A DNA stretch of 64,000 bases from Chlorella sorokiniana (lineage: Eukaryota > Chlorophyta > Trebouxiophyceae > Chlorellales > Chlorellaceae). The position numbers and the translations under genes were made by a program. The notes below the pieces were generated by a model that was not told the DNA's origin, made no database searches, and worked only from the letters and a program-made list of their open reading frames with translations. The DNA lies in the NCBI GenBank assembly GCA_025917655.1, contig CP084620.1:124001-188000 (forward strand), written 5' to 3'. Positions 23,306 through 41,739 of this stretch are shown here, piece by piece. Every line of letters begins with the position of its first letter. The first letter of the stretch is position 1.

Positions 23306-24369
23306 CACGCTGCACCCGGGTGCAGCCCGGGAGCAGCCCCCGCAGCAGGGTGTGGCGCCGCCGCCGGGCGGCGTGCCCCTGCTCCGCCCGCCGCGCGCTG
23401 ACCCCGCGATAGCCAGCCACCCATTTGCTCCCAGTTTTCCGTACACCGAATGAAGTAAGCCAACCGCTGTCCCCGTACCTCCTTTCATGCGCAACACGAC
23501 GATGATTATCTGTTCTTGTTCCTCTTGTCCGCGACCACAAATTTGTTCCGCGACCACAAATTCGCACGAGTCATGCTTCCAGGGCAGCGTGCTGGCAGCG
23601 CTGCCCGCCCACCTTCCACCACCTGTCCCCTCCCGCCTACGCTTCCCCTGCCGCAGCGCTTTGCCGCGGCGCCTGGCGCCCACATAGCGCCCGCCACTGT
23701 CCGTGCAATGCACCCGCTCATTGTCCCTTTCGTCCGTCGTTCCGTTCGCCGTGTGGCGCCCGATTTGCGTCGATCGCCCAGCATTGCTCTTTTCCTTCCT
23801 TCGACAGCTCTGACCCATGCGTGGCGCGCATTGCCGCCGCGCCCGGTCGAACCCACCAGCTCAACACGATTGCTGTGCACACCACCTGTTTCGAATCCCG
23901 TTTTAAGCTTACAACCGACATTAGGTCCTGCTGGATGGGAATTGGGTTGCAGAGTACTCGTGTGCACGGCTGCAGTGTTCTTGCTTGGGAGGAGGCAGTT
24001 TCCAGCCTGCAGAATCTGCATGTGTCTTACTTGTTCTGGGTACAGCGAGCCGGCGGGGGCTGATGCGAGAAAAGCTCGGCGCCGAACACACACGGCGGCG
24101 GCGGCGGCGCCTTGTCCTCTGAAAATGAACAAGCATGCAGTCGCTCCAGCAGGGAAGTTGCTCACTGCTGCGCCAATCTGAGCGCGGTAGAAGGACAGTA
24201 CCGAGTTTGGCGGGCTCTTGTCCAGCTTGGAAATGGCGCTACAGGTGGAGGTACAGTCGTGCGTATTCGTGACAGGGACCGTTCACACCCAGCGTGCCTT
24301 GCTGCTGCCACGCTCGTGCTCCGTCGCTGTACCTCTTTTCCCGCACCCACCAGCACTGCAGGGTCAGCC
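23306..24369. other. Intergenic region DP to PDI
   Basis: 1064 bp. The first 300 bp are likely the DP 3' UTR; the rest should hold the PDI promoter. A direct repeat of CGCGACCACAAATT lies around 23528-23563. No gene seen. Confidence 0.5.
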
Positions 24370-27300
24370 ATGCGCTCCCTGCTCGCTGTGGCCCTCCTGG
24401 GCCTGTGCATCGCCAATGGCGTCATGGCAGACGATGTTGACGAGAAGGATGTTGTTGTGCTGACCGATAAGAACTTCGATGAGAAGATCAAGGCCGCGAA
24501 GTTTGCGCTGGTGCGTAGGGGCGTGTCGACGACGCACCTTCAGGTTTAGCCATCCGCATTGAGTATTGACTGTCCTATTACGATCGGGGCAGGCAGCAGC
24601 AAAGGAACCGGGTTTCGATCTCCTGCGCAGGGCAGCGCTTGAGCGCCTTGATTACACACCCCAACTCCCGTTGCAGGTGGAGTTCTATGCGCCATGGTGC
24701 GGTCACTGCAAGGTGAGGCTTGTCGACAACTCTGGGCTGGCCGGAGCATTTTCCGGCGGATCGCTGCTCTGGGGCAGCCAAAATGCCATCATGTGCGGTC
24801 ACAATCACATGATGAAGTAAGCTGACAACGGGGTTCTGTTGTGCTCCGCGTATGCAGTCCTTGAAGCCTGAGTATGCCAAGGCCGCCACCGCCCTCAAGG
24901 ACTACTCTTCCGATGTCATTATTGCCAAGGTACGGCGCCAGCTCTTGGGTCTCTCCCAACGCTTGCATGAATCTGCAGTCGATACAGCCGTTTGCGCAGC
25001 CAAGCTGGCAGCTGCTCCCCAAGAGCAGTTGGCCAGGCAGCGTCCCTCCCGCGTCAACTTTCACCGCTTCTGCCGCGGCAGGCGGCTGCCTGCAGCTCTC
25101 GAATCCCCCTGTTACCTTCAAAGGGCAGGAACTCTTCTGTCCGGCGGCCCCCACCAGCTGCATCCCAACACAGCTGCAGCATGGGCTCCCAACTCAATGT
25201 TTGCCTGCCGCTCACTCCTGCCGCCTCCCCCTCCTGTCGCCTGCCCCGGCCGCTCACTCTTGCCGCCTCCCCCTCCTGTCGCCTGTCCCGCAGGTGGACG
25301 CCACCGAGGAGAAGGAGGTGGCCGGAAAGCACGAAATCCAGGGCTACCCCACCCTCAAGTGGTTTGTGGACGGCAAGGAGGCCATGGACTACTCTGGCGG
25401 CCGCTCCGCGTGCGTTCCTGCTCCATTTCAGCTGGTGTTTCGGTTGGCTGCTGGTCCGGCCCGCTGCTCCTTGCTTAATGCTGCTGGCTGTGGCTGCTGT
25501 GCACCAGCGGTAGTCCGCGCTGCTGCCTACTCTGTGTGTTCTTGTTTGTTCCCTGGCCTCTGGGCGCCCTGCTTCTCTTGGTTAGCAGCTGGCCCCTCGT
25601 TTGCCAATGCCCACGCCACGGTGGCCCCACTTGTTCTGAGCCCCTTTAACCCAGCTGTTTCCCCTCCCTTCCCCTTTCCCCACACGCTCTTTGGGCAGTG
25701 ACGAAATCATCCGCTGGGTGAAGAAGAAGACGGGGCCCGCCACCACAGAGGTCGCCACCGCGGATGCGCTCAAGGCAGCGCAGACGGAGAACAAGGTCTT
25801 CGTGCTGGCCTTCTTTGACGCGTTTGAGGGCGACGCGCACGCCGCCTACGAGTCGGGTGCGCAGCTGCCGCCCTGTTAACCGCTGCGTCATGCACCACTG
25901 CTGCCCTTGTTACGCGGCACGCAGCGTTGCCACCCCTACCTTCCGTCCTGCTGGTCGCCCTACTGCTTTCTTTGCACGGGCAGCCAAAGTGCTGGGCCTT
26001 GTGGTTGACATGCACATCATGCACAGCGCACGGTCACACCTGCTTTGTACAGCCCCGCCTTCCCTGGGGCCGCAGTCTGACCCTTGCGGCGCGCTTCCCC
26101 TCCTTTTCCCTGCCTCTCCGTTCGCTCTGCATGCTGCTCTGATCTTCGGATTGTTCAAGCCGACCCAGCGCAGCCGTTGAGGAAGAGTGAAGCGCTGCCA
26201 ACTTTGCCCACCTGACGTTTGCTTGCACGCTGCTCCTCCCAACATGGCTGCAGCCGCCCAGAAGAACGACGACGCCGCCTTCCTGAAGACCACCTCAGCC
26301 GAGGTGGCGGCCAAGCTGGGCATCACCTCCGCCCCGGCTACGCCCTGGGCCGCTCCTTCGAGGACTTTGGCTTCGAGTCGGTGCCCGCCGCCGGCCACGC
26401 CGCCTTTGGTGAGCCTGGCAGGGTTTGATGGGGCGTGCCGACGTGCGGTGGTGGGCATGCTTGCAGCAACTTGAGGCAGGCTGTGCATGTGATGAGGGGG
26501 TGGACTTGCGTGGGCGGGGTGTTGGCGAGTGTCTGCGAGCGGGGGCTTTGGAGGGAACTGAGTCATTTTCTGTGGGGAACGCCTCCCAGTGGCAGCCTGC
26601 TGAGCACTGCCCCCACGCTCCCTGCCGTCTCCCTTGCGCACCTCGCCCCCACGCACTCCTGCTCCCCCTCCCTGCCAGTCTTTCTGCCCCCGATTGTCCC
26701 GGCCTTTCTGGTCAGTTTCACACCCTTTCTGTCTTCACACCCACGTCATGTTTCCTGTCGCAGAGGGCGTGGAGTTGGGCGAGGGCCTGGAGGCCTTCAT
26801 CAAGGCTGAGAAGCTGCCCGCCTTCATCGAGTTCTCGCAGGACACCTCCCAGGCCATCTTTGGCTCCGGCATCAGCCACCAGGTGTTTTTGTGCGTGTTC
26901 TTTCTTTACTGTCATGGACCGTGCCCTGCTCCGCGTGGCCTTCAACAAGCTGACCCTTGGCAGCGTGTTGCTGCTGGTGGCGGCGGGCGGGCAGCAGCCT
27001 TGTGGCCTCGAGTTGTTGGGGAGCTGCCTTGCTGAACCAAGACCACCCACCCATCCTCACGAGGTGGCCCCTCCTGCCTCCCCACCCCCACCCTCCGGTC
27101 AGGTCATCGTCACCGCCCCCGGCGCCCTCTTTGCCAAGGGCGCCGACCTGTTCAACGCGCTGGTGGAGGCGTCTGGCAAGCTGAAGGGCAAGGTGGTGCT
27201 GGTCACCGCCAAGACGGAGAGCGACAACGGCAAGCCCATTGTGGACTACTTTGGGCTGGATGTGGAGTCCAAGGAGCCGCAGGTGGGGGCTGCGGGTGGT

Positions 27301-29275
27301 GGTTACGGGTTTAGGCGTCCCTCCTCTTGTGCAGCCCTGCACACAGCGCTGTCGGTGTTACGGCGGCGGAGGCACGCCGGGGCGGGGCGGCGATCAAGGA
27401 GCGGCAGTGCGGGCCCCGGCCACACACTGCTTCCTTTCTTCCTTGAGTCGCTTTGTCGGCGGCCTGTCTATGCTGCTGCCGTGAAGGAAATCTTTCGCCG
27501 CCGCTGCGGGCGGAGATGCCTTGCCGTGCACCGGCTCCCAGCTGCATGCGCAGTTTGAGGCGGACACCCCCTCACCCCACCCCAATCCTGCACCTCCCCA
27601 CCCGCGTGTCGCCAGGTGGTGGGCTTTGACTCCGCGGGCGGCAAGAAGTTCAAATTTGAGGGGCCGGTCAGCGGCGAGGCGCTGGCCAAGTTTGGCGAGG
27701 ACGTGACCACCGGGACCGCCACCAAGTTTTTCAAGTCGGGTGCGCCCCTGCTCCGCCTGTCTGGCCAAAGCGCGCCCTCCCCTTCCCTTTGTCGGCTACA
27801 GGCTTGCGCGGGTGACCCTGGCACCCCACCTCTTCACGCACCTGTCCTCTCCTTCCCTCCCCCACCCACCTCCCTGCCGCCGCCCCCATCCCCCACCCCC
27901 ACCCCCCGCTGTCCTCCCGCAGCCGCCGAGCCCGCCGAGCCCACCGACAAGGGGGTGACGGTGGTGGTGGGCAACACGGTGGAGAAGATTGTGCAGGACC
28001 CCACCAAGGATGTGCTGCTGGAGGTGTATGCCCCGTGGTGCGGCCACTGCAAGGTGGGAGCAGCTAAGGGCTGGTGCCTCGTGTTGCATGGGGGGTTGTA
28101 CGTGCCGTGGTGCAGCCACTGCAAGGTGGGAGCGCCCGGGCAGCGGGCATCTTGGGGCGGTGGCACTAGGGGTTGCCCGCGCTGCAGTTGAGTTGCTGTT
28201 GGCGCAGGAGGGGGAGGCTTTACTCGGCCGTCGCTGCGCACGGGCCATGGCATGCTGAGCCCCTGCATCAGCTGTTGCCATGATCGCTCATAGCCCGCCC
28301 CCGCCCCGTGGGGTGACTCGCTGGCCTCGGCACATATGTCCATTCAGCCCTGCCCCCGCCGTCGTGCTCCCCCTGCAGTCCCTGGCGCCCATCTACGAAA
28401 AGCTGGCCAAGCGTTTCTCCAAGGTTGACTCGGTGGTGATTGCCAAGATGGATGGCACCGAGAACGAGCACCCCGACATTGAGTCGCAGGTGTGTGGGGT
28501 TGAGAGGGGGATGCGAGGGATTGGGAGGAGGGAGAGGAGGAAGGAGGGCAGGGCAGGAAGGATGGGAGGGCAGGAAGGAGGGGATGGAACTAGTGTTCAG
28601 AGGGGAGGGGAGGTCTGGGAGAGCCTTTGGCTGGGCTGTGCCGCAGGGTAGCTCCCCCAGCATGCCAGCGCTTGCACCGGACATCTCAAACTCTGTTGCC
28701 CTGCCGCCTGTGCATCGCACCGCAGGGCTTCCCCACCCTCATCTTCTTCCCTGCCGAGGAGGGCGCCGATCCCATCCCTTACGAGGGCGGACGCACCCTG
28801 GGCGACCTCACCAAGTTCATCAAGAAGCACGCCAAGGTGCCCTTCGAGCTGCCCAAGAAGAAGAAGAAGGGTGAGGAGGGGAGCCGCTGGTGTCGCCGGC
28901 GGCGGTCAACTCTTGGCGTGCATGCTGAGCGAATCATCATGCGCATGTAGCAATGAAAAGCTGTGTTTGGCTTTCATGGCAGTTGGCAGACCATGTTGTG
29001 CATCTGCCTGAGCTTTCGTTCCTGCCCCGCCTCTCCTCCGCTCGTGCAGACGCCGAGAAGCAGGAGGGCGAGCCTGCCAAGGAGGAGGAGGAGGAGAAGA
29101 AGGACGGTGGGTGGCCGCCGGTGCTGCACAGCGCGTGGCTGTCACTGCTCTCAAACCAGCATTCTGGCTTGTGGGGGTGGTGAGGCTCTATAAACCAGCC
29201 ACCACACGGGTGCTCTCCTGCCTCCAACCCATCTAATTAACAGCCTGTGCTCCTTCTCTTGCTGCAGAGCTCTGA
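24370..29275 (+). CDS. PDI1: Protein disulfide-isomerase, two thioredoxin sites, KDEL
   Basis: ER oxidoreductase forming and rearranging disulfides. A signal peptide (MRSLLAVALLGLCIANGVMA) is followed by an a-domain with FYAPWCGHCK (24677-24712), the b and b' domains, and a second catalytic domain with VYAPWCGHCK (28021-28053). An acidic tail follows (E-rich with KK, 29050-29106). Fourteen exons: 24370-24510, 24677-24712, 24858-24929, 25294-25409, 25699-25856, 26254-26408, 26764-26882, 27103-27282, 27616-27739, 27923-28053, 28379-28489, 28726-28870, 29050-29106, 29268-29275. Their sum is one base short of 518 codons, matching one lost C near 26335 (CCCCGG). The last exon is 8 nt and completes K-D-E-L. 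A second donor in intron 10 is described in the findings. Confidence 0.95.
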
Positions 29276-30293
29276 GCGTGAGCCCCTCCTCCTTGACGCA
29301 GCTGTGGGGATTTCCCGCTCTTCACCCCCCTGGACAGGCCTGGCCGTCCCCCAAGCAGCAGCAGCGGGGCGTGCGCCAGCATACGCAGCGGGCGCTGGCC
29401 CAGCCAGCCAGCTGCGTTCCTGGCTCGAACGCCACACCTCACCCATGTCCTGCTTTCGTTTCTGTTTTCTTCGCCGAAGCCCTTGTTGCTTGTCAACACA
29501 GTGAACTCTCGCAGGGCGCCTGCCGCTGTTGCCTTCAGCTGGCCCCGCGACTGAATGAATTGGTGCCCAAACCCTCCCAAGCTCCACACCACCCTTGCTG
29601 GCATTGGCTGCGTACAGCTGCCAGGCCAGGCATGTGAAATGCTCAACCGCATGTTGCCTACAGAGGCGCCGACGTAGCACCAAACCTTTCTTCAGGGGGC
29701 GGCCCTTCTTCTGAGGGTCGCAATGGCAGCCAGCGGTGTGTGACTGCCGCAAGGTGTGTGTGGTACCGCGGCACCGCCTGTTCGCATGCCGACTGGCGTG
29801 CCAGGCATCGCCGCGTGCGCAAGGCGCAGGCGGCTGAGCGACAGGCTGGGAATACGGCAAAGGCGGCAGCGGCTCAGACCAGTGGTGAGGATGGGGCACA
29901 GTAGTGACATGCATGCGTGGTGTGCCGTGCGGTGAAAGAGGCATCTGGCTTGCTGGAAGGCTGCCCCACCTTGAGATTAGCTCAAGAAGGGCATGTGCAC
30001 CTAGGCATGCCTGTGCGGTGGCGATGCTGTGCTTGTTGTGCTAACACAGCACACAACTGGCCCATCGCTGCGCCTGACGGCGCTTTTGAGTCGTATTTCG
30101 CGTAAGTAGAGCGACATTGCGGCCAGGTTTGCTGTCTCCCTAACACCGCCCCTGATCGCTGCCGCCGGCGTAAGCGAGCCCTACCTCGCCCACATCTATT
30201 CTGCAACACCATTTGTACCCTGTCCAGCCGGCTTTCGGTTCCCAGGAAGGTGCTGGGCGCGGTTGCCGCCGCCGCCATGCCTCCCCTCCCCGC
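29276..30293. other. Spacer with a MYND relic
   Basis: PDI 3' UTR, a degraded MYND-finger fragment (29731-29904, listed separately) and the promoter side of the MYND gene at 30294. Nothing else seen. Confidence 0.5.
29731..29904 (+). pseudogene. Degraded copy of the MYND zinc-finger terminal exon
   Basis: Reads QRCV...VWYRGTACSHADWRARHRRV and ends at a TAG, closely matching the final exon of the MYND gene at 33544-33717 (WYCGTACSHADWRAGHRRVC, then an A/Q-rich tail). Metal ligands are lost: the second Cys of the CxxC pair, the Cys in WYC (now Arg) and the last Cys (now Arg), consistent with T/C changes. No upstream MYND exons were seen next to it. Interpreted as a partial duplicate that no longer encodes a zinc finger. 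It lies about 390 bp upstream of the intact gene's start. Confidence 0.7.
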
Positions 30294-33200
30294 ATGATTG
30301 CCACGCTTGTGGCAGAGATCCTGGACATTGGCAGCAGCCGCATTCCTGCTGTGGACATTATTGAGAAGGCTGCAAGGCTTGAAGAGGAGGTAGACCGCCA
30401 GTTGGAGGATGCTGCGTGGCTGGGCGACCAGGCGAACAAGGTCCAGCTGTGCAAGTGAGAGGCAGGCACTTCGGCTCGAGCCGACGGCGCCACCACGATA
30501 CGCTGCCTCCCAGCGTTGCTTGCCAGGCGTGTCAGCAGAGATCCATGGACGCACGCCGCTAAGGGTGCCCCGTTGTGCCCGCATGCTGCGCAGGGCCGTG
30601 GTGCGTGCGCTGGAGGAGCTGGCGGCGGTGGGGGAGCGGCATCGCGCGCTGGGAGCCGGCTATTCCACCGACGCCAGCGCCCAGCTGCTTTCCGCCCTGC
30701 TTGTGCTGCGAAGCATGAGTGCCATCTGGCGGCACCCGGTGCTGCCCAGGGAGCAGTACCCAGCCAGGTTTGCATGCGCATCCCTGGTGCTGGCGGCGGG
30801 CCCAGCAGTGCTGGAGATTATTTCAATCGGGCAGGAGGGCGGCGGTGCTGAGGACGCCGCGGGGCTGCTGCTGAAGGCGCAGTGCGACGTGCTGTGTGGC
30901 CTGCTGGAGCTGGCTGCCACCGACGAAGCCGGCGGGAAGCTGCTCGCCCGGCAGCACGTGCCGCCCGATGCCCTGGCGGCGTGGGTGGGCCAGGTGGCGG
31001 CTGCCCTGTCGACGCTCAAGCTTCCCGGCTGTCCCCAGAGTGAGTGCTGCCTGCTGCAGCGCTGTGCAGCCCTGAGGGAGGCCTTGCTTGAGAGGGCGCC
31101 GAGGCGCCGCCAAGCGTGGGAGCTTGTGCTCTTTCGCCGTCAACTCCTCCCTGTTTGTGTTTTGTCCCCATCGCATTCCCCTGTTTGTGCGGCGCAGTGA
31201 GCGAATATGCCACCCTGTTCAAGATCATTACGGCGCTCCAGCGGCAGAAGCTGTTTCGGCCCCACGCGGCCGCCCTGGCCAGCAACGCCAGCCTGCAGGG
31301 CCGCCTGCTGCCAATGCTGGCCCAAGCGCTGCTGCACGCTGGCGTCGTGCTGCAGCTGCCGCCGGAACGCCGTCCCCGCTTTTTCAAACTGAAAATGTCG
31401 CTCTACGGCCTGTCTGGCGCCTACGCAGCGGGCGCGTTCCAGAGGGTGCTTTATCGGGCGCTGACGGGCGCAGCGCGGGCGCCCCCTGGCGGCTGCTTCA
31501 GTGCGCTGCGCAGCTGCTGGCGGCTGCTCCCGCGGCAGCCAAGGAGGAAAACATCTCGGGGCAGGAATATTCCGAGCTGATGGCGTCGTTGTTGCGGCTG
31601 CTGGGCACGCTGAGCAGCGTGATCGCCCGGACACCTCAGCGGTACCGCAGGACAAGAGGGTGGCGCTGGCTGGGGTGCTGCTGCAGGCCGTGCAGCAGCT
31701 GTCCCTGGCTTGGCAGCTGGCAACGGCGGGCGTCCCCGCAGCAGGCGGCTGGGACGGCGGCGGCAGCGGCGGGCTGTTTGCGGCAGAAGCGCTGCGCGAC
31801 GCGGCGCACAGCTTCCTCAGCCTGTTCCACAGCCTGGCGGGTTCCCAGGTGCCGGAGCCGGACGGCTCGCCGTTTGGCGCCATCGTGCGATACTACCAGC
31901 TCGCCCGCTGGCAGTCGACCGACGCCGCGGCGTTGCGCTCCGCTGCGCTCACGCTGATGCGCTGGCTGCCGGGCCTGGCGGCCCTGGTGGTCAACCCCGG
32001 GCCGCCGGCACCGCTGCTGGCGCCGCCGCCCAGGGAGGCGATCGGCGACGAGAAGTACCAGGACATGGGCTCGTTCGCGGCGGCCTCGGCGTTCTGCCTG
32101 CTGTGGGCCAGCTGCGAGCGCACGCTCGTGGAGTCATCCCACGACTTTATCGATGTCGGAGGCGGATGCGCTGCGCGTGATGTGGACCGGGCGGCGCAGC
32201 TCTGGCAGGCGCACACCGCTCTGTGCCGCCTGCTGCACTGGCACCTGAGCGATGAGGCGCTGCGAATGAAAACGCCTGCGGCAGCCTGGCTGCTTGCACT
32301 GGAGGAAGCCGACAGCGGGCTGGCTTTGCTGGCAGCGCGAGGCGACGACGAGCGCGTGCGCAGGTGGGTTGCTACCGGCACGCCTCTGCGCTCGTTTGCT
32401 GCATGAAAGGCGCGGGCAGTGGTGGCAGGGGGCCGACGCCCACCCTGCGGCATGCAGGGTAGCAGAGTGGCCCGGCCCGTGCCCGGCTCAGTCCGGGACC
32501 ACCCTGTGGCACTGCAGGTGGCGCCAAGCTGCTGCGGCGGCTGGCATGGAAGCCGTGGGGCGGCTGCGCCCCAGCGGGAAGATGCTGGTTCCAAGGGATC
32601 GCTGCAGGGCGATCGACGTGATGATGGGCCAGGCGTGTGGGGGCCCTGCCGGCCTGGCCCTCAGCCCCCATCTGGAGAAGGCTTTTCAGGACATGATGCA
32701 GGTATGGCGGTGATGGATGGGTGGTAGGCGGTCGCTGGGCTGGGGAGGTGGTTGCGGGGTGGTGTGTCTGTGTCTGTGCGTCTTTTGTGGAGGGGGCGAC
32801 GGCCGCAACCTGTGGCGGCCTCATGTCCCGCCGAACATGCCATACCCCTGCCGTCGCCACGCCCTTGCAGCTGGGAATTTTCTATCCCAAGGATGCCCTG
32901 GCGCCGCTCCTGTCGCGCACACTGTTGACCGAGGACCGCAGCGGGCTGCTCCTAGCTCAAACGCTGCGGCTGGGCCCGTACCGCTTTTCGTGCGACGTTT
33001 ACGAATCCGTGTTTGGCAAACATGATGGGGTGAGCTGGCCAACCGCGATTTTGCGTAACCAAGCTTTGATTGCATTGGGCTATTGGTTGCAAATGATCGC
33101 CCCCTGTCTGCGATTGCGATTGGTTTTGCGACGCTGCTGGCTTGTGCGGCCCACGCATGCACCGTCGTGCAGAATGCATCCGAACTGGACAGCCTCAAAG

Positions 33201-33717
33201 GCCGACTCATCAGGAAACTGGAAGCACTGGCGGCGGTTGTGGGGCAGGTGGTTGCCATGCCGGACGACGCTGTCACGGCAGCGCAGCAGCAACTCAGCGA
33301 CGCACTGGACAAGGTCAGGCGGCAGCGCATCTGCGACCAAGTCTTGAGCGTGCTGCGGAGGGAGGCGGGGCCTCCTGCTCAACAGCTGGCAGATGCTCTC
33401 GTGGAGTGGCACCAGCAGCCGCAGCAGCGGCTCTCCATGCAGCTGGAGCTGCAGCGAGCGGCGGCCGCCCGCAGCTGCGCTTACCTGCACTGCGCCCAAG
33501 TGACTCAAGAAGGCGGCGCCGCAGCCGGGAGGGCGTCAGCAGCCAGCGCTGCGGCGGCTGCCGCACGGTGTGGTACTGCGGCACTGCCTGCTCGCATGCC
33601 GACTGGCGGGCGGGGCACCGCCGCGTGTGCAAGGCTCTGGCGGCGGAGCGGCAGGCACAGAAGGCGGCCGAGGCTGCAGCGGCACAGCCCAACGGTCAGG
33701 ATGGGGCACGACAATGA
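30294..33717 (+). CDS. MYND zinc-finger protein with long alpha-helical N-terminal region
   Basis: C-terminal MYND finger (CAYLHC, then CGGCRTVWYCGTAC, then HRRVC), a protein-interaction zinc module; the rest, mostly Ala/Leu-rich helix, matches no domain I know. Large MYND families occur in green algae; the function of this one is unknown. ATG 30294 (MIATLVAEILDIGSSR). Exons: 30294-30454, 30594-31039, 31198-32363, 32518-32701, 32871 to about 33029, 33173-33717. The long third exon has frame slips near 31500 and 31625 and the last exon near 33530. A degenerate copy of the last exon lies upstream at 29731. Confidence 0.7.
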
Positions 33718-34196
33718 CTTCAATGACGTCAATGTGTTGTAAGGTAAACTGAGTGTTCACATCGGAGGAAGGCCTTGAAGGTCATGCTTGGGAGGGGCTT
33801 TGCGGTCATCCCTGCAGGGCGTCGCCATGTCACCATTTCCCACAATCGCACCATTGCATCCTAGCCTCCGCCACCCAGATCGTTCTGGCTTCTACATCTC
33901 TTTCCCATTATCGAGCCATATCTGCAAGCAAGCTGTATGGGCGGTAGCCCTGCAACCCTGTCGCTCGCTCCTTCTGCGCCCCTGTCTGGCTTGCGCAAAG
34001 CCGATCGTAAGGGCGCAATCAGTGGCTTTCTCGCCGCCTGCCGCCCTCGGCCGACGCAGGACAGGGCTGCCAGCGCGGGCGCCGCGGCGTTTTCTCAGCC
34101 CCCATCGGTGCTGCCTCCCGTACGCCTGCCAGCCCCAAGGCCCCCGCCCCTGCGGCAGCCCAGTCCACGCCCGTCTCCAAGCTGGCCCGCCTCCGC
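33718..34196. other. Spacer, possibly with the 5' end of the DUF2237 gene
   Basis: 479 bp. The later part (from about 34011) is open in the frame of the downstream gene and Ala/Pro/Arg-rich like a transit peptide, but has no in-frame ATG before 34197. An ATG at 33827 opens another frame. Confidence 0.4.
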
Positions 34197-35275
34197 ATGC
34201 CCACGCTGGCACTGGGCGCCGCTTTCGCGGCCGCCACGCTGTCGGTTGTCGCCACCGCGATGTTCACCGGCAGCGGCCGCGCCGCCGACCTTGAATCCGC
34301 TGAGGGGCCCCGCAACGTGCTGGGCTCTGAGCTGGGGGTCTGCTCCACCGACCCCATGACCGGCTTTATGCGGTGAGCCCCTTTCACCATCTGCTGTGTG
34401 TCTCCTGCCGATGAGAAGCCGCTGCCGCAGCCGCTCCCTCCCGCTGCCGCCGCTTGCCAGCCTGTCTGACGAGATTGCTCGCCTTGCCTGGACCCCCCGC
34501 TCCCTCCCAACACACACACACACACCTTACGCCCCCTTCCTCTTCCCCTGCTTGCAGCAACGGGCGGTGCGAGACTGGCCCCACCGACTTTGGCACCCAC
34601 ACCGTGTGTGCTCGGGTCTCCGACGCTTTCCTGCAGTACACGCTGCAGCAGGGCAACGACCTCATCACCCCCGCCCAGAGTTCCGGTGAGCCGCGCTGTG
34701 CGCGGTGTGGCGTGTGCGTTGATGAGGGCGCGGCGATCGCGGCAGAGGGGAGCTGTGCGCGGTGTGGGCTGAGCAGGCCACGGCGGCCGCAGTGCAGGGG
34801 AGGGTGTTTTGGCGCATTGACGGCAGCTTGTGGGGAGGGGGTCGTCAGGAAGTTCCGGGCCGCACCCGGCGGCTGGCGGCGGCCAAGGCCTGTCCTGCGC
34901 GGAAGCTGCAGCTGCAATTGGGGCGGGGGCGGGCAGGGGAGACCGCCAGCCTGGGGCTGCCCCATTGCCAGGACACCCTGCCAGCTTGATGGCAGGGGCG
35001 GGATTGACGGCGAGATCGATGGCAGGCTTGCTTAGGGGTCCCAGCGTGACGTGACCATCCACCCCTTCCCATGCACCTCCCACTCATCAAATACTCCCTC
35101 CCCCATCATCTGCAGCTTCCCGGCCTGAAGGAGGGCGACGGCTGGTGCCTGTGCGCGTCGCGGTGGAGGGAGGCGCTGCGGGCGGGCGTGGCCCCCCGTG
35201 GTGCTGGAGGCCACCCACCAGAAGACGCTGCAGTATGTGGGGCTGGACACCCTGCAGCAGCACGAAGCGCGGTAG
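34197..35275 (+). CDS. DUF2237 family protein
   Basis: Small conserved protein of unknown biochemical function (DUF2237, found in bacteria and plastid-bearing eukaryotes). Diagnostic blocks: NVLGSELGVCSTDPMTGFMR, then NGRCETGPTDFGTHTVCARV, LPGLKEGDGWCLCASRW and VVLEATHQKTLQYVGLDTL, with several conserved Cys. Exons: 34197-34372, 34558-34685, 35116-35275. The chosen ATG starts a hydrophobic segment (MPTLALGAAFAAATLSVVAT); the real start is likely further upstream and would add a transit peptide. Frame correction is needed at the C-run near 35190 and at the second junction. The stop lies 319 bp from the 3' end of BiP, in convergent orientation. Confidence 0.8.
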
Positions 35276-35594
35276 GGCGTGGACCCGGCGGCGCAGCGCA
35301 GGCCGCCGCCGCTTGCCCTGCAACGCTACTGCACCGTTGGCATCCCTTCCCTAATTCCCGGCTCCGCCTGCGGCATTCAAGAGCTTCAGCGGCACTACTG
35401 TGCGGCGCCTGGCCCATGCATGTGCGCAACACACGGAGTTTGCTTGTGGTCACAGTGTTGTTGTTGTTGTTGCGAGAAACAGCAATCAAATGGGAGCGTG
35501 CGGGAAGGTGTTTAACAAGGAAGAAACAGAGCGGAGCGGGCCTGCCGTGAGGCGGCGCCGGTGCTGCGCGCGAGGAAGCCTGGAGGTTGGGCGC
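35276..35594. other. Convergent 3' spacer DUF2237 / BiP
   Basis: 319 bp between the two stop codons; contains a GTT repeat near 35457-35471. No gene. Confidence 0.45.

Positions 35595-41739
<6,145 letters not shown>

Noticed and set aside
29692-29910. Minus-strand open frames at 29.7 kb and 33.6 kb with similar translations
   Set aside because: They are antisense to the MYND exon and its relic; their similarity only reflects the sense-strand duplication.
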